In this document: in pieces, positions 1-6,865 of the stretch
Layout: every line of letters begins with the position of its first letter
How positions within the stretch are numbered: the first letter of the stretch is position 1
NCBI GenBank assembly: GCA_010671965.1
Contig: JAAHIC010000062.1
Span: forward strand, 1-12,275
Direction of reading: 5' to 3'
Length of the DNA stretch: 12,275 nucleotides
From: Leptolyngbya sp. SIO4C5
GTDB taxonomy: Bacteria; Cyanobacteriota; Cyanobacteriia; Phormidesmidales; Phormidesmidaceae
Notes under the pieces: model-generated
What the model was told of the DNA's origin: nothing
What the model saw: only the letters and a program-made list of their open reading frames with translations
The model's database searches: none
Translations under genes and position numbers: made by a program

Positions 1-574
1 CCTGAATGTTCATGGACTGGCTGATTTGTAGATACGGTTCCCCCGTAGCCGTATAGCTCACCTGAGATTCTCCATTATTGATGGTGGCTTCGGTTAAAAG
101 CTGCTGAATGTTGGGAGACAAGCTAATAGGTTCTAGGGTTACGGTAAAGAAAAGCGTCGGACTGGGCAGCGTCTTTTCTTGAAGTAAAGCTGCAGTGAGC
201 TGCCAAGGCTCAAACGGTGATCCCTGAGCGTTGGGTTGCCGTAGCGACAGTTCTGCCTGCCACTGTCCGGCTTCAACCTCAGTAAATCGGCGATCAAGAA
301 TGGTGTAGGTCAGGCGTCCGTTAGACGTATCTGAAGTCAAGTCATCCGTCAGAGGGCGTATAGCAGCAACGGTTAGGCGTGTAGCTTCTGGTAAAGAGGT
401 CGTGCCCCGCACGCTAAAGTCACCTGATTGACCAATCGCCTGAATCTCATCAATCCGCAGATTAATAGCAGTATCCCGATTCAGATAGCCGTTCCAAGCA
501 GCATGAAGACGACTACATCCCGAACTTAGCAGTAACAAAAAGACGAGAACTATAGAGGTCAAAAACTGATTCAT
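1..574 (-). CDS. Putative lipoprotein of unknown function (partial; 3' end outside the window)
   Basis: An open frame reads from ATG at 574-572 leftwards to the window edge for 191 codons without a stop; the gene continues beyond base 1. The N-terminus has a short polar start, a run of hydrophobic residues (about 4-16) and then L-S-S-G-C with Cys at residue 20, which looks like a type II signal peptide, although the -3 position is Ser instead of the usual Leu/Val. The mature part is rich in beta-type, polar segments (for example R-L-T-Y-T-I-L-D and T-L-F-F-T-V-T-L-E) with no motif I recognise. It is transcribed divergently from the cellulose cluster and shares a 174-bp upstream region with it, so it is probably a separate unit. 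An AGG lies about 8 nt upstream of the start as a weak ribosome site. Coding status is likely; function unknown. Confidence 0.75.
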   Translation of the reverse strand, partial: MNQFLTSIVLVFLLLLSSGCSRLHAAWNGYLNRDTAINLRIDEIQAIGQSGDFSVRGTTSLPEATRLTVAAIRPLTDDLTSDTSNGRLTYTILDRRFTEVEAGQWQAELSLRQPNAQGSPFEPWQLTAALLQEKTLPSPTLFFTVTLEPISLSPNIQQLLTEATINNGESQVSYTATGEPYLQISQSMNIQ

Positions 575-748
575 AAGCTTGCCTAAGCTACTACAGCTTG
601 GATGAAAAAAATAAAAGATGTTCCTATTGATATTAAACTTTTGTGAGGCGTTGCTGCAGTAGTTGTTAATTACTTCGCTTAAACATCAATATTTGATAAA
701 TGCCATTTTTCTTTTCCCCCCTATAAAGTTTTGGAGAAATCAGCCCCT
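575..748. promoter_or_regulatory. Divergent, AT-rich intergenic region with operator-like palindrome
   Basis: This gap separates two divergent genes and is clearly richer in A+T than the coding DNA. It contains a 13-bp inverted repeat, ATCAA-TAT-TTGAT (685-697), and a short hairpin AAGCT-ACTAC-AGCTT (585-599) close to the start of the minus-strand gene. A possible plus-strand promoter is TTGTGA (641-646) with GTTAAT (665-670) at 18-bp spacing; both match the sigma-70 consensus at only four of six positions. That both genes start transcription here is inferred from the layout; the exact promoter is uncertain. Confidence 0.4.
733..738 (+). promoter_or_regulatory. Shine-Dalgarno (GGAGAA) that fixes the start of the barrel gene at ATG 749
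   Basis: GGAGAA lies 10 nt upstream of ATG 749. A TTG at 731 in the same frame would extend the protein by six residues, but that codon overlaps this site and has no purine-rich sequence of its own upstream. The ATG also gives a normal signal peptide. Confidence 0.6.
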
Positions 749-2728
749 ATGACTTGTTCACCTAGGTTTTACTCCAGTAACTGGTTGACAGCTAAATCTG
801 CGCTTTTTCTCATAATGGTCGGCTATTTCATGAGTCATGCAGAATTAGCCCAAGCTAATACGCAAAACTCAAGTTTTTTGCCGGAAGCTAGGCTGGAAAA
901 TTTTGATGCAGTTGAAGCAAATTCTGCTGATTCTCCTGCGGTTCTAGCACTGGCAAATTCAGAAAACATTCAGACGAGAGTGCTGGAACAAGAGTTCCCG
1001 GAAGCTTCAGAAAATCTAGAAACTTTAGGCAATAGTTTTACCGGGGACGTGATTGCTCAAGCCAGCCCCGCTTTGCCAAACAGCAACGCAGCCCCAATGG
1101 GGCAGCCTGTCCCGTGGGCAGCTTCTCAGTTACCTGGTGCTCCTCCTCAGGCGATCGCTGCCCCCCCTGGAGCCGGAAACTGGGTCATGGTTTGGGTTCC
1201 CTATGGGACTCCGGCAGCAGGCCCGACGGCAATGCCGCCCCAGGCCTACTATCCGGCTTGGATGCCGGCTACAATGCCTAATCAGCCCGTTGGCGTCCCC
1301 ACCTTTAATACGGGAGCCTATGGCAGCGTCAATCCGGCTTTGGCTGTTCCACCTGCTGGGGGCAGCCCTTGGAGTCCGGCAGCTCTCCCCAACGGCTATG
1401 GCTATCCTTATGGGAGTCCGAGCCCGACTGGAGCGTTTCCACCTGCTCCAGGGCTGCCGCAGCCCTACGCTGTGCAGCCGCAGCCCTATGCTGTGCAGCC
1501 ACAGCCCTATGCTGCTCAGCCACAGCCCTACTCAACCCCCTACTATCCGGTTCAGGGGTATCCAAATTATGCTGTGCCTGCCGCGCCGTTTGAGCAGCCT
1601 CTAGCCGTTCCCATAGCCCCCAGCGGTTCAGGCGATTTGCCCCTCTTACCCAGCCCTCCCCCTGTTGAGCTACCGACCTATCCAGCTAATTTTTACCCTG
1701 GAACCTCGACGGTCCCCTCAACGCTGCCCCCGGCAATTTCTACCCCAACGCCGCTGACTCAGGTGCCTAGTGGGTTGCCGACACCTGCTCTAGAGCGTGT
1801 GAGCGAACCTATTACCGAACCCAATCTGGATGCTCAGGGGCTCTATGTGCTGCAGGGGGAAGAATCATCGGCGCGGGCGCGGTTGAGTGGCTCAACTTTT
1901 CTAACGCCCAGTGTTTTAGTGGGGGGTGTTCTAGATGTGGTCACCGGATCCGATTTGACCGATGACGATGGCGTTCAGCTGACTGAGCTGTATGTTGCCG
2001 CTGCATTGCCGCAGGTGCCTAGCTTAAGGCTTCGGTTTGGTCAGCTAGATTTGACCTCATATTTTGACCGTAATAGTTTTGCCAAGGATATCTCAAGGGA
2101 TTTCTTCAACCCCACCTTTCAAACCAACCCAGCGCTGTTTGCGGGGGCCAATGTCACCGCCTCTCGTCCGGGAGGTTTAGTGCAGTGGGCCGTTACGGAT
2201 GATATTGCCCTGAGTGCGGCTGTTTTCTCTTCAAATTCTGATATTACCGACTTTGCCCTAGATGGCTTTGCCGGAGAAGTCAGTTTTCGCACAGGCGACC
2301 TAATCATGCGAGGCACCTTCATCAGCTCTCGTGATACGCAATTTCAAAATACCGGCGATCGCTTGGAAGCCTACGGTGTCAATGCCGAGTGGTTTATTCC
2401 TTACTTAAATCTAGGTCTTTTTGGTCGTTATGGCCGCATTGACAACGCTAGCGCCAATTTTGACGCAGATACCTACAGCGTGGGATTCAATCTCCTAGAT
2501 GTTTTCATGCAAGATGACCGATTGGGGGTAGGCTACGGTCGCAACCTGGATCTCAACGGCGACGATGGCGAGACGCCTGACGTGCTGGAAGTTTTTTATG
2601 ACTTTGAGCTAATTCCTGATATCCGTCTCGGCTTTACGTTTCAGCAACGCGATGCTTTAAGTGAGTCCTTTGCGGGCTTTCGCATCAAAGGGGACTTGGA
2701 TTTAACCCCCAGTCTGTCTTTAGATTAG
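749..2728 (+). CDS. Secreted proline-rich protein with C-terminal OprB-like outer-membrane barrel; candidate cellulose exit channel
   Basis: A protein of 659 residues. Residues 1-36 form a signal peptide (hydrophobic 18-28, likely cleavage after A-Q-A). Residues about 95-358 are low-complexity and rich in Pro, Tyr, Gln and Ala, including tandem P-Q-P-Y-A-V-Q heptads from residue 237. From about residue 364 the sequence becomes alternating amphipathic strands typical of an outer-membrane barrel. The segment at 430-442, F-G-Q-L-D-L-T-S-Y-F-D-R-N, followed by F-A-K-D and N-P-A-L, closely resembles the OprB carbohydrate-selective porin family; family membership is judged by eye. At about 295 residues the barrel is shorter than typical OprB, there is no SLH domain, and the C-terminus (S-L-S-L-D) lacks the usual terminal aromatic residue. 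It lies 14 nt before the TPR gene, whose protein lacks the barrel normally fused to BcsC, so a role as the outer-membrane exit is a reasonable inference. Confidence 0.8.
   Translation: MTCSPRFYSSNWLTAKSALFLIMVGYFMSHAELAQANTQNSSFLPEARLENFDAVEANSADSPAVLALANSENIQTRVLEQEFPEASENLETLGNSFTGDVIAQASPALPNSNAAPMGQPVPWAASQLPGAPPQAIAAPPGAGNWVMVWVPYGTPAAGPTAMPPQAYYPAWMPATMPNQPVGVPTFNTGAYGSVNPALAVPPAGGSPWSPAALPNGYGYPYGSPSPTGAFPPAPGLPQPYAVQPQPYAVQPQPYAAQPQPYSTPYYPVQGYPNYAVPAAPFEQPLAVPIAPSGSGDLPLLPSPPPVELPTYPANFYPGTSTVPSTLPPAISTPTPLTQVPSGLPTPALERVSEPITEPNLDAQGLYVLQGEESSARARLSGSTFLTPSVLVGGVLDVVTGSDLTDDDGVQLTELYVAAALPQVPSLRLRFGQLDLTSYFDRNSFAKDISRDFFNPTFQTNPALFAGANVTASRPGGLVQWAVTDDIALSAAVFSSNSDITDFALDGFAGEVSFRTGDLIMRGTFISSRDTQFQNTGDRLEAYGVNAEWFIPYLNLGLFGRYGRIDNASANFDADTYSVGFNLLDVFMQDDRLGVGYGRNLDLNGDDGETPDVLEVFYDFELIPDIRLGFTFQQRDALSESFAGFRIKGDLDLTPSLSLD
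1457..1531 (+). repeat. 21-bp tandem repeat encoding P-Q-P-Y-A-V-Q heptads (about 3.6 copies)
   Basis: Three full 21-bp units (1457-1477, 1478-1498, 1499-1519) and a partial fourth (1520-1531) run in frame within the proline-rich part of the barrel gene. The units encode PQPYAVQ, PQPYAVQ, PQPYAAQ and PQPY. They differ only at a few bases: third positions (CCG/CCA, TAC/TAT) and a GTG to GCT change. The near identity suggests recent duplication and possible copy-number variation between strains. Confidence 0.9.
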
Positions 2729-2730
2729 AT

Positions 2731-2735
2731 GAAGG
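2731..2735 (+). promoter_or_regulatory. Shine-Dalgarno (GAAGG) for the TPR gene, supporting ATG 2743
   Basis: GAAGG lies 7 nt before ATG 2743, immediately after the stop codon of the barrel gene (2726-2728). The in-frame TTG at 2740 would add one residue and sits closer than usual to the site, so the ATG is preferred. Confidence 0.6.
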
Positions 2736-2742
2736 TATTTTG

Positions 2743-5058
2743 ATGAAACTAGGCTCCCCAAAACGTTTTTGCGCTTATCATTTCTGCCTTTGCGGTGTTG
2801 CCCTTCTGGGCGTAACCCTGGGCATTCCTCAAACCGGCACAGCGCCCCTAGCCGCCTACGCTCAGACCAACGAGGAAAGCTTAGCTCAGGGCTACCGCCT
2901 GCTGGCCCAAGACCGGGTTAGCGACGCGATCGCCCTTTTTGAAAGCATTGTGCGGCAGCGTCCCAACAGTGTCGAGGCGCTGCAAGGTTTGGGCATTGCC
3001 TATCGTCGAGCTGGGCAAGATGCCAATGCCCTGGCAACCTACCAGCGAATTATTGAAATCGATCCCAATAATCAGCTGGCTTTGAGCACTTTGGGATATC
3101 TGGGTGAATTTCGGCCAGAGTGGCAACCCCTCGGCATCAGTGCCCTCACTCGCCTGTTGCAAATTACGCCTAACGCGCTAGAAGCAAGAGCCCAGCGGGC
3201 CAAACTCTACTACTATCAGGGACGCTTTCCTCAGGCTTTGGCCGACTATGCCTTGGTGTTGCCCCGAACGTCAGATCCAAATGTGCTGCGTCCTGCGGCG
3301 GAAGCCTATACGTTTAGCGGTGATCCGACGTCCGGTCTGGCCCTTTTTGAGCGCTATCTGGCCGCGGGCGGCAAAATTCAGGCAGATACAGCGATCGCCT
3401 ACGCCCAAGCTCTGCGCGACAGCGGTCAGCTCTCTCAGTCGGCTCAGGTTTTAGAGCAAGAACTTCGCCGCACTCCCGAATTTAATACTTTGCAAATTCG
3501 CCTTCGCGGAGCCCTAGCCAGCACCTATGCCGCCAGTCGCCAATTTCAGGCGGCCCTAGACATTGTTCAGCCGTTGCGAGGCCGCACAGACTCACGCCTG
3601 ACACTGGCCCGGGCCTTAAATGCGGTTGGCAGCTACAGCGACCAAGCTGACTATCGTCGAGAAGCCGCAGCTCTTTACCAGGCCGTCCTGACCAGTGGCG
3701 ATGGGGTGACGCCTGGCCTGCAGCGGGAAGCCCTGTCCGTTTTCAGTACTCTGCCCGCCTACCGGGCAGCGGCGGCTCAGCTGGCTCAGCAGCTAGCTCA
3801 AACCTTTCCCGAAGACAGCAGTCTAGCGCTGCAGCAGCAGGTTCTGGCTTATCAAACCGGCAGCCTCAGCCAGGCTAATTTTGTGCAGCAGGTGCGGGCA
3901 GCCTTCCCCAATCTGCCTGCGAACCCGGTTCAGGTACGGTATATGTCTCAAGCCCTCAGCCGGCTTGATCCACCGCTGGTTGAACTGTTGCCTCTCTACC
4001 AAAGTTTGGCAGCTACTAGCGGCACCGAGCCGTTTCTCAACTTTCGCTTGGCCCAACTCTATGCTCAGCAGGGACAGTATGCCAATGCCCGTTCCGCTTT
4101 AGCGGCGTACACAGCTACTCCAGCGGGTCGCCAGGATACTCCTACGGCGGAGCTTTTGCTAGCAGACCTCGATCGCAGGGCGGGCAACGTAGCTCAGAGC
4201 GCCCAGCGGTATCAGGCCCTATTGGCCAGTGCTCCTACCCAGACGGTCCGAAATGCGGCTGCGCAAGGGTTGGCGACTCTCTATCAAGGTCAAGGGCGGT
4301 GGTCAGAGGCGATCGCGATTTACAATCAGCTCATTGCTGAAAATCCGCAAAACTTTGCCTATCAGATCAACCGGGCTGCCACCGCCTATCAGGCGGGCTT
4401 GATTACGGAAGCGCAAGCTGAAGCTGTCCTGCAGCAGGGTTTACAGCAGGCAACCCCGTCCGAGCCTGCAGAGCTAGTGGCGCTAGCAACCGCGCTGCCT
4501 CCTAGTGCTAGTCGCGCCGGACTCTATCGACAGCTGCTGGCCGTTGACCCCAGCAATGCACAGCTCCAGCTGCGAGCGCTGCAGGTTTTAGCAGAAGCTA
4601 GCCCGCGTCAGGCCCAGGCCCAGATTGCTCAGCTAATTGCTCAAAATCCAACGGCAATAGATTTCTACTTTGTGCAGGGCGAAATTGCTCAACAGGTGGG
4701 GGATTATGACTGGGCCCAGCAGAGCTATCTCGCAATTCGGCAGCAGCAGCCCAATAATCTTGACGCCCTTTTAGCGCTGGCTGGACTTGAGTTTCAGCGC
4801 GGTAATTATCAGCAGGCAGACGCGCTCTATGAACAGGTGTTAGCCGTCAACCCAGATAGCAGTACGGCCCTGACCTCTCTCGCGGCCCTAAACGCGGTCC
4901 AAGGGTATCCCCTCTTGGCCATTCAGCAGCTGCGCCGCTGGCAGCAAACTCAGCAGGCTCAGGGCACGCTCAATCCACAAGTGGCAGAACAAATTCAGCA
5001 AATTGGTGAAAGCCTGCTGCAGCAGCGCGGCATTCAGCCCTATTGGGAAAGATTTTAA
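2743..5058 (+). CDS. Periplasmic TPR-repeat protein, BcsC-like without the C-terminal barrel
   Basis: A protein of 771 residues with a signal peptide (hydrophobic 14-27, likely cleavage after A-Y-A at residue 40), so it is exported. The rest is a near-continuous alpha-helical repeat array. TPR units are clear at about 45-77 and 78-111 (A-L-x-x-L-G-I-A-Y-R-R-A-G pattern, ending I-D-P-N-N). Further units follow through the middle, and there are strong ones near the C-terminus (for example the G-N-Y-Q-Q-A-D-A-L-Y-E-Q-V-L unit ending N-P-D-S). In proteobacterial BcsC, about 750-800 residues of TPR scaffold precede an outer-membrane barrel in one chain of about 1150 residues. Here the length matches the scaffold only and the chain stops at W-E-R-F. 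Its position between a barrel gene and bcsZ-B-A makes it the likely periplasmic bridge for the glucan. Composition is very rich in Gln, Ala and Leu. The TPR call is secure; the BcsC role rests on context and length. Confidence 0.85.
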   Translation: MKLGSPKRFCAYHFCLCGVALLGVTLGIPQTGTAPLAAYAQTNEESLAQGYRLLAQDRVSDAIALFESIVRQRPNSVEALQGLGIAYRRAGQDANALATYQRIIEIDPNNQLALSTLGYLGEFRPEWQPLGISALTRLLQITPNALEARAQRAKLYYYQGRFPQALADYALVLPRTSDPNVLRPAAEAYTFSGDPTSGLALFERYLAAGGKIQADTAIAYAQALRDSGQLSQSAQVLEQELRRTPEFNTLQIRLRGALASTYAASRQFQAALDIVQPLRGRTDSRLTLARALNAVGSYSDQADYRREAAALYQAVLTSGDGVTPGLQREALSVFSTLPAYRAAAAQLAQQLAQTFPEDSSLALQQQVLAYQTGSLSQANFVQQVRAAFPNLPANPVQVRYMSQALSRLDPPLVELLPLYQSLAATSGTEPFLNFRLAQLYAQQGQYANARSALAAYTATPAGRQDTPTAELLLADLDRRAGNVAQSAQRYQALLASAPTQTVRNAAAQGLATLYQGQGRWSEAIAIYNQLIAENPQNFAYQINRAATAYQAGLITEAQAEAVLQQGLQQATPSEPAELVALATALPPSASRAGLYRQLLAVDPSNAQLQLRALQVLAEASPRQAQAQIAQLIAQNPTAIDFYFVQGEIAQQVGDYDWAQQSYLAIRQQQPNNLDALLALAGLEFQRGNYQQADALYEQVLAVNPDSSTALTSLAALNAVQGYPLLAIQQLRRWQQTQQAQGTLNPQVAEQIQQIGESLLQQRGIQPYWERF

Positions 5059-5437
5059 AGCTGAAGACCCTAGACTTTAAAGCGTTGCTGAAGCTGCTCT
5101 ACCAAGTCACACAGGGATTACACGGAGGTCGTAACATTGTTCAACAAGCATCTACCCTGATTCTCTGCTTATACGCACAAATTCTGTTAGCCCACAGGCG
5201 TATAGCAGGTCATTCTCCGAAAACATACTGTCATTGAGTTTGCAAACGTGATGCTGTGATGAACCACAGCCCGACGACCGGCTTCCGGTAACCGCGATCG
5301 CTTACCCGTCGTTCGCTCTCCCTTCTTTGCGTTCCCCCTCAATAGTCCGTTGATGCTGCGGCAAGTTCCCGCTTTCAGACCTGCCCAGATCTGTTTAGAC
5401 AAATTACACACTACTCCTGTGTTGGCTCTTCAAACCT
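5059..5437. other. 379-bp intergenic region with several inverted repeats; no convincing gene
   Basis: Short open frames here (plus strand to 5237; minus strand 5411-5187) lack a good ribosome site and protein-like composition, so I see no gene. The DNA holds an extended bulged stem at 5165-5208, palindromes TTGTTCAACAA (5137-5147) and GTTTGCAAAC (5238-5247), hairpins GCTGTG/CACAGC (5253-5270) and ACCGG-CTT-CCGGT (5277-5289), and one HIP1 site (5294-5301). An 8-bp direct repeat TTTAAAGC occurs at 5054-5061 and 5076-5083. None of the hairpins is followed by a T-run, so a simple terminator is not evident. The region probably contains the leader of bcsZ and may divide the cluster into two transcription units. 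Confidence 0.6.
5165..5208 (+). other. Extended bulged inverted repeat (candidate structured RNA or operator) upstream of bcsZ
   Basis: CTGC-(T)-TATACGC at 5165-5176 is complementary to GCGTATA-GCAG at 5198-5208, giving 11 base pairs interrupted by one bulged T. Inside it, CTGT (5184-5187) pairs with ACAG (5194-5197) and stacks directly on the outer stem, leaving a 6-nt loop and a 7-nt one-sided bulge. This was found by inspection; no folding energy was calculated and no known riboswitch family is recognised. Confidence 0.4.
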
Positions 5438-6772
5438 ATGCTGCCTTCCTGTCGTCGTGCCATCTCCACTGGAGTCTTTAGGGACAGCTCTAGCTTACCG
5501 ACTCCCCGAATCATCAGCCCGCTTCTTTACGGTCTAGGCTGGATGCTGCTTGGCCTCAGCCTGAGCTGCAGTTCAGTCTCCTCACCGTCCACGGCGGCTT
5601 CTGCCTCAGGGACGGTTTCTTCGTCTACGCCTACTCCGCAGCCGTTGTCTGATCCTGCATCAGCGATCTCTAGTCCAGAGCTCCTGAGTGAAAGCTGGCA
5701 GGTTTACCGCCAGCGCTTTATTCAGCCGGATGGTCGAGTCATTGACTGGGAAAGCAATAGCAGAACGGTTTCCGAAGGTCAGGCTTACGCGATGCTGCGG
5801 GCTGTCTTGAGCGACGATCCGGACACTTTTGAGCGCACGTTGCAGTGGGCTGAAAACAACTTAAAGCGCTCGGCCTTGCCGAGTGATGCTGACGGTCGAG
5901 ACTATCTTTGGGCCTGGAAGTGGGGGGAGCGCCCTGATGGAACCTGGGGCATTCAGGACGGTAACTTTGCCAGTGATGCAGATATCGATGCAATAACAGC
6001 TCTGATTCTAGCGGCGAGACGTTGGCAGCGGTCTGATTACTCAGACCTAGCGCAAAAGAAGCTGGATGACCTGTGGGCCCAGTCCACCATAACAGTTCCG
6101 GCTTTAGAGGCCAGTCAAACGCGGCGCTATCTGCTGCCGGGACCGTTAGCCGCTTTTCAGCTTCGCCCCGGACAGGTTTATATCAACCCCTCCTATCTGG
6201 CCCCCTATGCGTTTCGGCTCTTTGCCGCCGTAGAAACAGATCCCGATCGCGATTGGATGTCTCTGGTTGACAGCAGTTACGACATTCTGCAGCAGACTCA
6301 AGAGCTTTCGGTTAAAGGGCTACCTGCAGACTGGGTAGTCTTAGATTTAGCGAAATCTACGCTCTTAGCGGCTCCAGCAGGAGAAACACTTCAGAGTCGC
6401 TACGGTTTTGATGCCTACCGAGTGTGGTGGCGGGTTGCCTGGGATGCGGCCTGGTTTGCAGATGTCCGGGCTCAGCAGTTTTTGAGCAGTCACCTCTCTT
6501 ATTTACGCGACCTTTGGCAGACCCAAGGACAGATTCCGGCCGTGATGGATCTGTCGGGGCAGCCTCTGACGCCGTATGAGGCAACCGCACAATACGCCAT
6601 GCTGTATCCAGCTTTCCAGCAACTTGATCCAGCGATCGCTCAGGCCCTGTACCAACAGAAGCTGCTCCCCAGCTATCAAGACGGTATTTGGGACGGTGAT
6701 CAAGCCTATTACGTCCAAAATCTGGCCTGGTTTGGCCTTTTTCCGGCAGCAGATTTGCAAGACCTCTTCTGA
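5438..6772 (+). CDS. bcsZ: Glycoside hydrolase family 8 endoglucanase (BcsZ-type), probable lipoprotein
   Basis: A protein of 444 residues. BcsZ enzymes hydrolyse beta-1,4-glucan in the periplasm and are needed for normal cellulose output. Residues 27-43 are hydrophobic and lead to Cys44 in L-S-L-S-C, an imperfect lipobox; a Ser/Thr/Pro linker follows to about 80. The catalytic domain fills 81-444. The segment V-S-E-G-Q-A-Y-A-M-L carries the probable general acid Glu113, matching the S-E-G-Q motif of GH8 and E. coli BcsZ Glu55. The GH8 signature is at 178-196 (A-S-D-A-D-I-D, ending A-A-R-R-W). F-D-A-Y-R-V with Asp325 matches the region of the BcsZ base Asp243. The ATG has no clear Shine-Dalgarno, and the long N-terminal region before the hydrophobic stretch leaves the exact start less certain. 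It is followed 93 bp later by bcsB. Confidence 0.9.
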   Translation: MLPSCRRAISTGVFRDSSSLPTPRIISPLLYGLGWMLLGLSLSCSSVSSPSTAASASGTVSSSTPTPQPLSDPASAISSPELLSESWQVYRQRFIQPDGRVIDWESNSRTVSEGQAYAMLRAVLSDDPDTFERTLQWAENNLKRSALPSDADGRDYLWAWKWGERPDGTWGIQDGNFASDADIDAITALILAARRWQRSDYSDLAQKKLDDLWAQSTITVPALEASQTRRYLLPGPLAAFQLRPGQVYINPSYLAPYAFRLFAAVETDPDRDWMSLVDSSYDILQQTQELSVKGLPADWVVLDLAKSTLLAAPAGETLQSRYGFDAYRVWWRVAWDAAWFADVRAQQFLSSHLSYLRDLWQTQGQIPAVMDLSGQPLTPYEATAQYAMLYPAFQQLDPAIAQALYQQKLLPSYQDGIWDGDQAYYVQNLAWFGLFPAADLQDLF

Positions 6773-6776
6773 CATC

Positions 6777-6795
6777 AGCGTTAATTTCTAACGCT
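6777..6795. other. Perfect 7-bp inverted repeat after the bcsZ stop codon
   Basis: AGCGTTA (6777-6783) and TAACGCT (6789-6795) flank a 5-nt spacer, starting four bases after the stop codon at 6770-6772. No T-run follows, so it is more likely a mRNA-stabilising hairpin, a processing site or an operator in the 93-bp gap than a strong intrinsic terminator. Confidence 0.4.
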
Positions 6796-6865
6796 CCCTC
6801 ACTCGGTTAGCCTCCCTAGGGACGGCATAAATCCTTTTGATCAGCTTTCTAATTAGGTTAGTTCT

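Noticed and set aside
659..673. NtcA-like site GTA...TAC in the divergent intergenic region
   Set aside because: The spacing between GTA and TAC is 9 bases, whereas the NtcA consensus needs 8.
722..727. TATAAA as a -10 box for the barrel gene
   Set aside because: It would place the transcript start at or after the Shine-Dalgarno at 733-738, and the nearest -35-like hexamer (TTGATA, 693-698) is 23 bp away, which is too far.
731..733. TTG start for the barrel gene, six codons upstream of ATG 749
   Set aside because: The TTG overlaps the Shine-Dalgarno that serves the ATG and has no ribosome site of its own.
1457..1531. CRISPR-like array
   Set aside because: The 21-bp units are directly abutting, in frame and without spacers; this is a coding tandem repeat.
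1053..1604. Alternative-frame open reading frames over the proline-rich segment, on both strands
   Set aside because: They arise from the repetitive Pro/Gln/Ala codons of the real gene, encode low-complexity sequence and lack start signals.
5043..5237. Plus-strand 64-codon open frame overlapping the end of the TPR gene
   Set aside because: It starts at TTG inside the TPR gene without a ribosome site and its product has no recognisable features.
5187..5411. Minus-strand 74-codon open frame in the gap before bcsZ
   Set aside because: Basic, Cys/Arg-rich, unstructured product with no ribosome site; more likely a chance frame over the palindrome-rich region.
5059..5437. Remnant of a BcsC barrel downstream of the TPR gene, lost by frameshift
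   Set aside because: No frame in this 379 bp carries barrel-like strands, and the gap is too short for a barrel of about 300 residues.
6777..6795. Intrinsic terminator after bcsZ
   Set aside because: The stem is short and no T-run follows, so it is listed only as an inverted repeat.
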